A DNA stretch of 64,000 nt. Source: Euglena gracilis (taxonomy: Eukaryota; Euglenida; Euglenophyceae; Euglenales). The notes beneath the pieces are model-generated. The model made no database searches, had not been told where the DNA came from, and saw only the letters and a program-made list of their open reading frames with translations. The position numbers were made by a program, and so were the translations under genes. The stretch lies in assembly GCA_039621445.1 (NCBI GenBank), contig CP154956.1:19077285-19141284 (forward strand). Reading direction: 5' to 3'. Of this stretch, positions 59,200 through 64,000 are shown in pieces; the first letter of the stretch is position 1, and each line of letters opens with the position of its first letter.

Positions 59200-60330
59200 A
59201 TGCAAGCAAAGCTGGCAGTAAAAAGAAAGCAAAAAAAACAAAAAAGTCTCTTTTTGTTTTTTTGTGTTGGCGAGGGTTTGAATAAAATTTTTGAAAGGGA
59301 GTTTTGTAGGGATTCTCTCATCGACAATCACATTTTTTGGGGATACATTTTGGTCCTTTTTTGAAAAAATTCCCATTTTTGTGGAAATGCACTAAACTTT
59401 GGTTGTTTTTTTCGTGATAAGCTTTTTTTTTTTTTAAGATTTTTTTTGGTCATTTTTGAGTGTCAAGGTGGGGGACGCGAGAAGGTAGTAATGCCTTGTA
59501 AACGTTCATTTTCAAAAGCACTGTTTTTTTGTGCTTTTCCCCTTCAAAAAACACCATTTAAAAAAAACACCATTGTGCCAGAATTGTGAGGAAGGCTCAA
59601 GGAAGACCATGTGGAATTTTCAGGAAAAAAATTGGCCATTACACCTCCACACTGACCCAGAAGGGGGGGGTAACTTCTCACCCGGGAACCCCCCCCCCCA
59701 AATTTTCCTTCTGGCACTTTGAGCCAAAATCCAAAAACAGTCCAAAAAGTGCCCCGATAGCACTTTTGGTCAATTGCGCTTGTACCCTGACCGCATCACT
59801 GCACAGGAGGGGGGGTTGCCCCGTGCTGGCCGACCCCCCCTCCACACCACCTGCTTTTATGTGGAACCCTGGTCAACCCCCCCAGGCTTTCCTGGACAGC
59901 CCTGCCCGGGGGAGGGACCTTTAAGAAATCACCTGTTGTGGGTGGCTGTCAAGAAGGTCGAGGACTCCCACCCATGTGGTTGTTTTCGCGTTTTCAGGCT
60001 TGTGAATCCAAACAACATGAATTGTGAAAAGTATTTTGGCATGATTTTTACACCTAACACTCACACTTTCTGGGATGTTTTGCTATAATTTTTTGGCATT
60101 TTTGCCAAAAAATTTGTGCCTTTGGAAAATATTTGTGTACTTTTTGCCATAATTTTGGACACTTTTGCCAAAAATTTTGGAACCTTTTTGAAAATAAAAA
60201 GAATCGTTTTGTCAGAGGTTTGGGACTCTGTGGTCTGGCAATTTTAAAGCTTTTTTGCAAGTTTTTGGGACTTGCCATATTTTTTTTGTTTCCCTTTGCC
60301 TGCAGTGTCTTTTTTTGAATGCCTGTCCAT
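59200..60330. other. No gene; A/T blocks and a TTCCTTCTGGCACTTTG hairpin relic
   Basis: 59270-59560 resembles the 37.3/49.1-kb repeat (GTGGAAATGCACTAAA). 59690-59730 is a CCCCC..AAATTTTCCTTCTGGCAC motif like the GCGC hairpin elements. No convincing coding frame. Confidence 0.4.
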
Positions 60331-60440
60331 CCAAAACGCCCGGCATAGTTGGCACTCGTTTAAAACAAAACCCAAAAAATGTTTTTTTAAAATATTTTTT
60401 TGTTTTTTTTTAAAACAACAAAAGGCCATGTATGCTGGGC
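60330..60440. mobile_element. Short CATAGTTGGC/oligo-A-T foldback, decayed
   Basis: GGCATAGTTGGCACTCGTTT, then oligo-T/oligo-A, ending GGCCATGTATGC. It resembles a shrunken relative of the CATAG hAT-like elements; the ends match imperfectly. Confidence 0.4.
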
Positions 60441-60539
60441 TAAATGCCACACACGCAGCCCGTTGACCAAGAGGGAGGTATCGCAATCTGACCAAGGACA
60501 AACTGGAGGAAATCCTCTGTAGCTGAAAAAACTGCATCT

Positions 60540-62030
60540 TAGACGCATACTCTGTCCTGAGACTCAGACGGACTCAGGACGGAGCCCCCAGGGGGGGTCT
60601 GCTAGCAGGGCTGGCTAGTGGAAAATTAGAACCCACTAGCCTAGAGTTCCCATTTTTTTCGCATCAAAATCAGCCCAAAAAAAACACACGTTGCCCTCAC
60701 CCCCCCATCCCCCCCCATTGGCTCATTGGCATCCGGGACAAGATGGCCAATTTTGGCAAGGCTGCAAAAAAGGGCTCAGAAAACCTCCAAAAAAACGACT
60801 GTTGTTTTAAAATTTGCCAAATGAGAAAGGTCATGTCGAATCCCATTGTGCGCAAAAAATCGATTAATTTTGCACAGGTTAAAAAAAGGGGATAGGGGAC
60901 CTCGAGACCCCCCTATTTGTCCCCCCCCCCCAAATGTTGCCACTACCCTCACCCCCCCCCCCATAAAGTGGCCACCCTTCAGGCACCGTGAGACCCCAAA
61001 GCGGACACTTGGGGGGGGGGGGTCAAATTTGGCCTCTTTGCCATCGAAGGCAAATGGGCATTTTGAAGGGGGTAAACCAAAATTTGGCAAAAGGTTTTGG
61101 CCATGTTTGGGGGGACACTCTGAGGGGTATGATCTCATTTGATGAGCTGTGTTGCTGTGAAAAGCTATGGGGTTGCACCGATTTGTTCAGAGATTGCACA
61201 TCCAGTGTTTGTTGGATTTGAAGAGCTGTTGCAAGTCCCAAAAGTTTTGATTGCCAAGAATGAAAGTTTCTGCAATGGAATCTCAAAAATTTGCCCACCA
61301 GTCTCAAAAATTTTGGCAAAAGGTCCCAGCGTTTTTGGAAAAAGAGCCCAGAATTATGACAAAGGTGGTGATCAATTTTGGCGGGAAGTCCCAAAGTTGT
61401 GAGTGTTATGTGTAACACCTGCATTTTTGATCCCTTTCTCAAATGCATTCAACTTCCCAGATTATTTGCAGGCACCATTGACCCCAGGAAACTTTCCTTC
61501 ATCAAGGTTGTTTGGTTAACAAAGGTTGTTGGTTATCAAATGTTGGTTAATCGCTTGTTACCCCCCGATTAATCACTCTCTTTGGGAGGGTCAGTTAATC
61601 CAGTTTATCGATTTTTGGTTTCTCATTTACCGATTTTTTTTTGGTTAATCACTTGCCTCCCATGTTTTTCTTGTTTGTGGGTGGTTGAAAGTGGGGGTAA
61701 TTTTGGATCTTTGATTGGGATGTGTGATAAAATTTCTATATGTATTTCCTCAAATGGAACTGGACATGTCTGGATGTGGCAAAAATAATACAATAATAAT
61801 GTACATGTACATTCATAATGGGGTCATCTTTTGCAAATTTTGGCGCGACCACCAGCCTTCGCGCGTCGGGAACACGGAAAAAATTTCCTGTTCCTGTGTG
61901 CATTTTCGCAATCACTTTGAAATGGGCTATCTATATTGGGGTCACTTGTGGTAAAAATTTCTTTGCTCAAAAAACTCTGATGAAACTCTCTTAAAGGGAT
62001 AATGTGGTTAAAAAAAAGCTGTTGTTGGAT
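60540..62030. other. No gene recognised
   Basis: 60590-60640 repeats the GTCTGCTAGCAGGGCTGGCT word of the 52.9-kb element. 60905-61025 has poly-C/poly-G blocks. 61139-61402 holds an 87-codon plus frame of unremarkable composition without a known domain. Confidence 0.35.
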
Positions 62031-62610
62031 TGGGGGATTTTAAAGGGCTTCAATTCAATTCTCTAGGCAATTTGTTTCATTTTGCCTCATTTTCAAGATG
62101 TTTGGGATTCGCGATTTTTGGGTCCTTAAACAGCCCCAAATGGGCTGAAAATTTTTCCATTTCTTGGGCCAGGCGGGGAGTTGGAAAAAGTGACCATATG
62201 GGCAAATGGAGCGTTCCTAGGGCTTTATTTCAGGTCAGACTGAATTTTTAAGGTGTTGCCGACCCCACCCCATGGGCAGGCACTCCAAGGCACCCAGATC
62301 CGACCCCACTCCAGGGCACTCCGAGACCCCCCCCCCCCCCCCCCCACCTAGCCGGAGATATCGTCAATTTGCACCACAAAACAGCGCCGCAGGCTTCCGA
62401 CTTTGTCATTTTCAGCCATTTTCAGGTCAAGGAATCAATTTTTTCAATTTTTTTTTCGAAATGCCGGGGAATGAAAGGAAATGGCAGGCAACCTGAAACA
62501 TAAAAATACGGTCAGAGTAGCATTTTACGGGCTTCAACTTTGGTCTCTGGGCATTTTGAGTTATTTGATATTTCGTAATTTTTGGGACAAAAAAAAGGCC
62601 GAAAACGGCC
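62030..62610 (+). repeat. Units of the CGTTCC/TTTTCGAG dispersed repeat
   Basis: TTTAAAGGGCTTCAATTC, CATTTTGCCTCATTTTCAAG, GGCGGGGAGTTGGAAA and GGAGCGTTCCTAGGGCTT occur in the family order, and a second unit follows from about 62480. Further units lie at 62850-63010 and 63875-64000. Confidence 0.55.
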
Positions 62611-62738
62611 CTAAAGCAGGCGATGACAGGGTTTCGGTTGATGTTCAAAACAAATTCCTGATGGTGTGCTGGTTTTTTTTTGCTGATTTCTGAAGGCCTG
62701 TCTGTGGTACCCAAAGTATAAAACAGGTATAGGTTACA

Positions 62739-62812
62739 AGAGGTATGTAGTGTAGTGGACACACCATCAGCGTTTGATGCTGACGGTCCCTGGTTCGAGT
62801 CCAGGTACCTCC
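62739..62812 (+). tRNA. tRNA-Gln (TTG), possibly a pseudogene
   Basis: Anticodon arm TCAGC-GTTTGAT-GCTGA is a perfect 5-bp stem with a 7-nt loop; T33 precedes anticodon TTG and A follows. T arm CCTGG-TTCGAGT-CCAGG is perfect, and the variable loop is 5 nt. Acceptor GAGGTA pairs with TACCTC (6 bp; the outermost pair is weak). Internal promoter boxes match well: A box TAGTGTAGTGG and B box GGTTCGAGTCC. The D arm is short and ambiguous (GTGT/ACAC with a small loop), and the A box lies about two bases further in than usual. The gene may therefore be degenerate or a tRNA-derived repeat. Confidence 0.65.
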
Positions 62813-62849
62813 CCCTGTTCATGCATTTTCCCAAATTCATTGGGTGTAA

Positions 62850-63010
62850 ATTGGACATATCTTGGGCTGGGCGGAGAGTTATGGGGAAATCAAAGTGCCG
62901 TTAGATAGGGTGCTTTAGGGCTTCAATTTTGGTCTCCGGCCATTTTGCTTAATTTTGCTTCATTTTTGAGAAAATTGGCATTTTGCAATTTTTGGGCCCA
63001 AAAACACCCA
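62850..63010 (+). repeat. Unit of the CGTTCC/TTTTCGAG dispersed repeat
   Basis: CTTGGGCTGGGCGGAGAGTT, GGGGAAATCAAAGTGCCG, GGCTTCAATTTTGGTCTCCGG and GCTTCATTTTTGAGAAAAT in the same order as at 11.34 kb and, inverted, 45.1 kb. Confidence 0.7.
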
Positions 63011-63060
63011 AAATGGCCGAAAAATATCCATTTCTTGGGACAGGCGCACCCCCCCCCCCT

Positions 63061-63467
63061 CATAGTGGGCCGGGCTGTTTTTTTTTTTTGACGTTGTTTT
63101 TTTGTTTTTTTAATTCTAACAATGTTTTTTTAAAAAAAACAAAAAACGCCCACTCGGTTTTGCATGGAAAAAATTTTGAATGCACATTTTCAATCATTTT
63201 TGGCAACTTCTGGGTAGTTTCTGCTAAAAAACTTCCTTTTACAAAACTGATAAAAATCATAAAATTCCATTTTTGTTGCATTTTTGGACGTTTTTGACCA
63301 TTTTCTGTTGTAGTTGGCAGTTTTTGAACTTAGTAGGATTCAAAGTATGGTTTGGTTTGAGTATCATAACGAGTTTTTTCAATGAAATTTTCCTTTTTTT
63401 TGATGTTTTTTACTTTTTTTTTTTTTTTGAAAAGAACACGTTTTTTTAAAAAAAAATGCCCACTATG
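63061..63467. mobile_element. hAT-like miniature element (CATAGTGGGC type), copy 2
   Basis: Termini CATAGTGGGC and GCCCACTATG. Flanks CCCCCCT on both sides (63054-63060 and 63468-63474) are a probable duplication, inserted into a C run. The interior aligns with 49737-50139. Confidence 0.82.
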
Positions 63468-63469
63468 CC

Positions 63470-64000
63470 CCCCTCCCAATGGTTGACTCGAAAGAAGAAA
63501 AAAAACACCGCATCCGCCGAAGGGGCAAAAGCAACCCACCCAAAAATGAGCCAAAATCCTGGACGAATTTTGACCCATCCCGTGGCTCAGCCCACCCCCT
63601 CCAGGGGTCGAACATGGACCAGACCATCAAAAGGCATTTCCAGCAGCCTTCCAGCCGGAACTCAGGGTCAGAGCACACCCAGTGCCCGGGGGAGTCGGGG
63701 CAGGAAACCCCACCACATTCCAGACACTCAGCTCAGCATGTGCCGGCCCGTTGCTGGGAATGTGGAAGGCTGTGGGATTTGCCCCCACCCGGGGGTCGCC
63801 CACCACCTCCTGGGACTGCAGGATTCCCAATCAGCCCTTTTGGCTGCAGCTGCTGGCAAACCATCATACGGTTAGATAGGGCGTTCTAAGGGCTTCATTT
63901 GGTGTTTCAAACATTTTCTTTCCTTCCATTTTGCTTTATTTTCGAGAAATTCGGGAAATTGTGTTTTCGTTGGCCAACAAAACGGGCCAAAAATGGCCGA
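63470..64000. other. Unknown; overlapping frames on both strands
   Basis: 63479-63889 has two overlapping plus frames of ~136-139 codons with a CWECGR word but no complete zinc knuckle. 63875-64000 is another unit of the dispersed GGGCGTTCTAAGGGCTTC repeat, running off the window. Confidence 0.3.

Noticed and set aside
61139-61402. 87-codon plus frame starting MMSCVAVKSYG
   Set aside because: Reads partly like protein but turns into repeat-like KI(C/L)..K sequence; no family and no splice context I could defend.
62427-62858. 143-codon minus frame containing RYLDSNQGPSASNADG
   Set aside because: This is the antisense translation of the tRNA-like gene (the SNQGP signature arises from the T arm), not a protein gene.

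Overview
This window looks like nuclear DNA from a eukaryote with a large, repeat-choked genome, most likely a protist or microalga; the sequence does not let me name it. The evidence is a spliced ZIP-type metal transporter, non-LTR and DIRS-type retrotransposons, a Pol III-type tRNA-like gene, many inverted-repeat elements with target-site duplications, and very many G or C homopolymer runs. Host genes are scarce. I can support the transporter (four exons, minus strand, 12.8-17.2 kb), a PHD-finger exon (40.4 kb, minus strand) and a tRNA-Gln-like gene (62.74 kb). Most other open frames are transposon-derived or artefacts of low-complexity DNA.

Layout: 0-2.8 kb has no gene. 3.0-5.7 kb is a decayed DIRS-like element on the minus strand. 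5.8-12.8 kb is repeats and foldback elements, including a small hAT-like element with an exact 8-bp duplication. 12.8-17.2 kb is the ZIP gene, with repeats filling its introns. 17.3-38.6 kb is a head-to-tail run of three long non-LTR retrotransposons (called A, B and C here). Each encodes a 2A ribosome-skipping motif, a reverse transcriptase and a C-terminal CCHC plus restriction-like endonuclease, and each ends in the same ~116-nt structured 3' terminus. B is interrupted by a palindromic foldback element, and C by three separate insertions of 1.10, 0.96 and 1.96 kb. 38.6-64 kb is a mosaic of foldback elements, microsatellites, hairpins, short tandem arrays and dispersed repeats. It also holds the PHD exon, an inverted fragment of a B-like retrotransposon (53.9-54.8 kb) and the tRNA-like gene.

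How the parts work together: the reverse transcriptase and endonuclease of A, B and C should act on the shared 3' terminus. Three things in the window support this: a 70-nt 5'-truncated copy of that terminus flanked by an 11-bp duplication, a composite insertion that carries the same terminus without the coding region, and base-pair-preserving changes between terminus copies. All three long copies look inactive because of frameshifts, a nonsense codon or insertions. The many poly-C/poly-G-capped foldback elements have no recognisable transposase here and would depend on enzymes encoded elsewhere.
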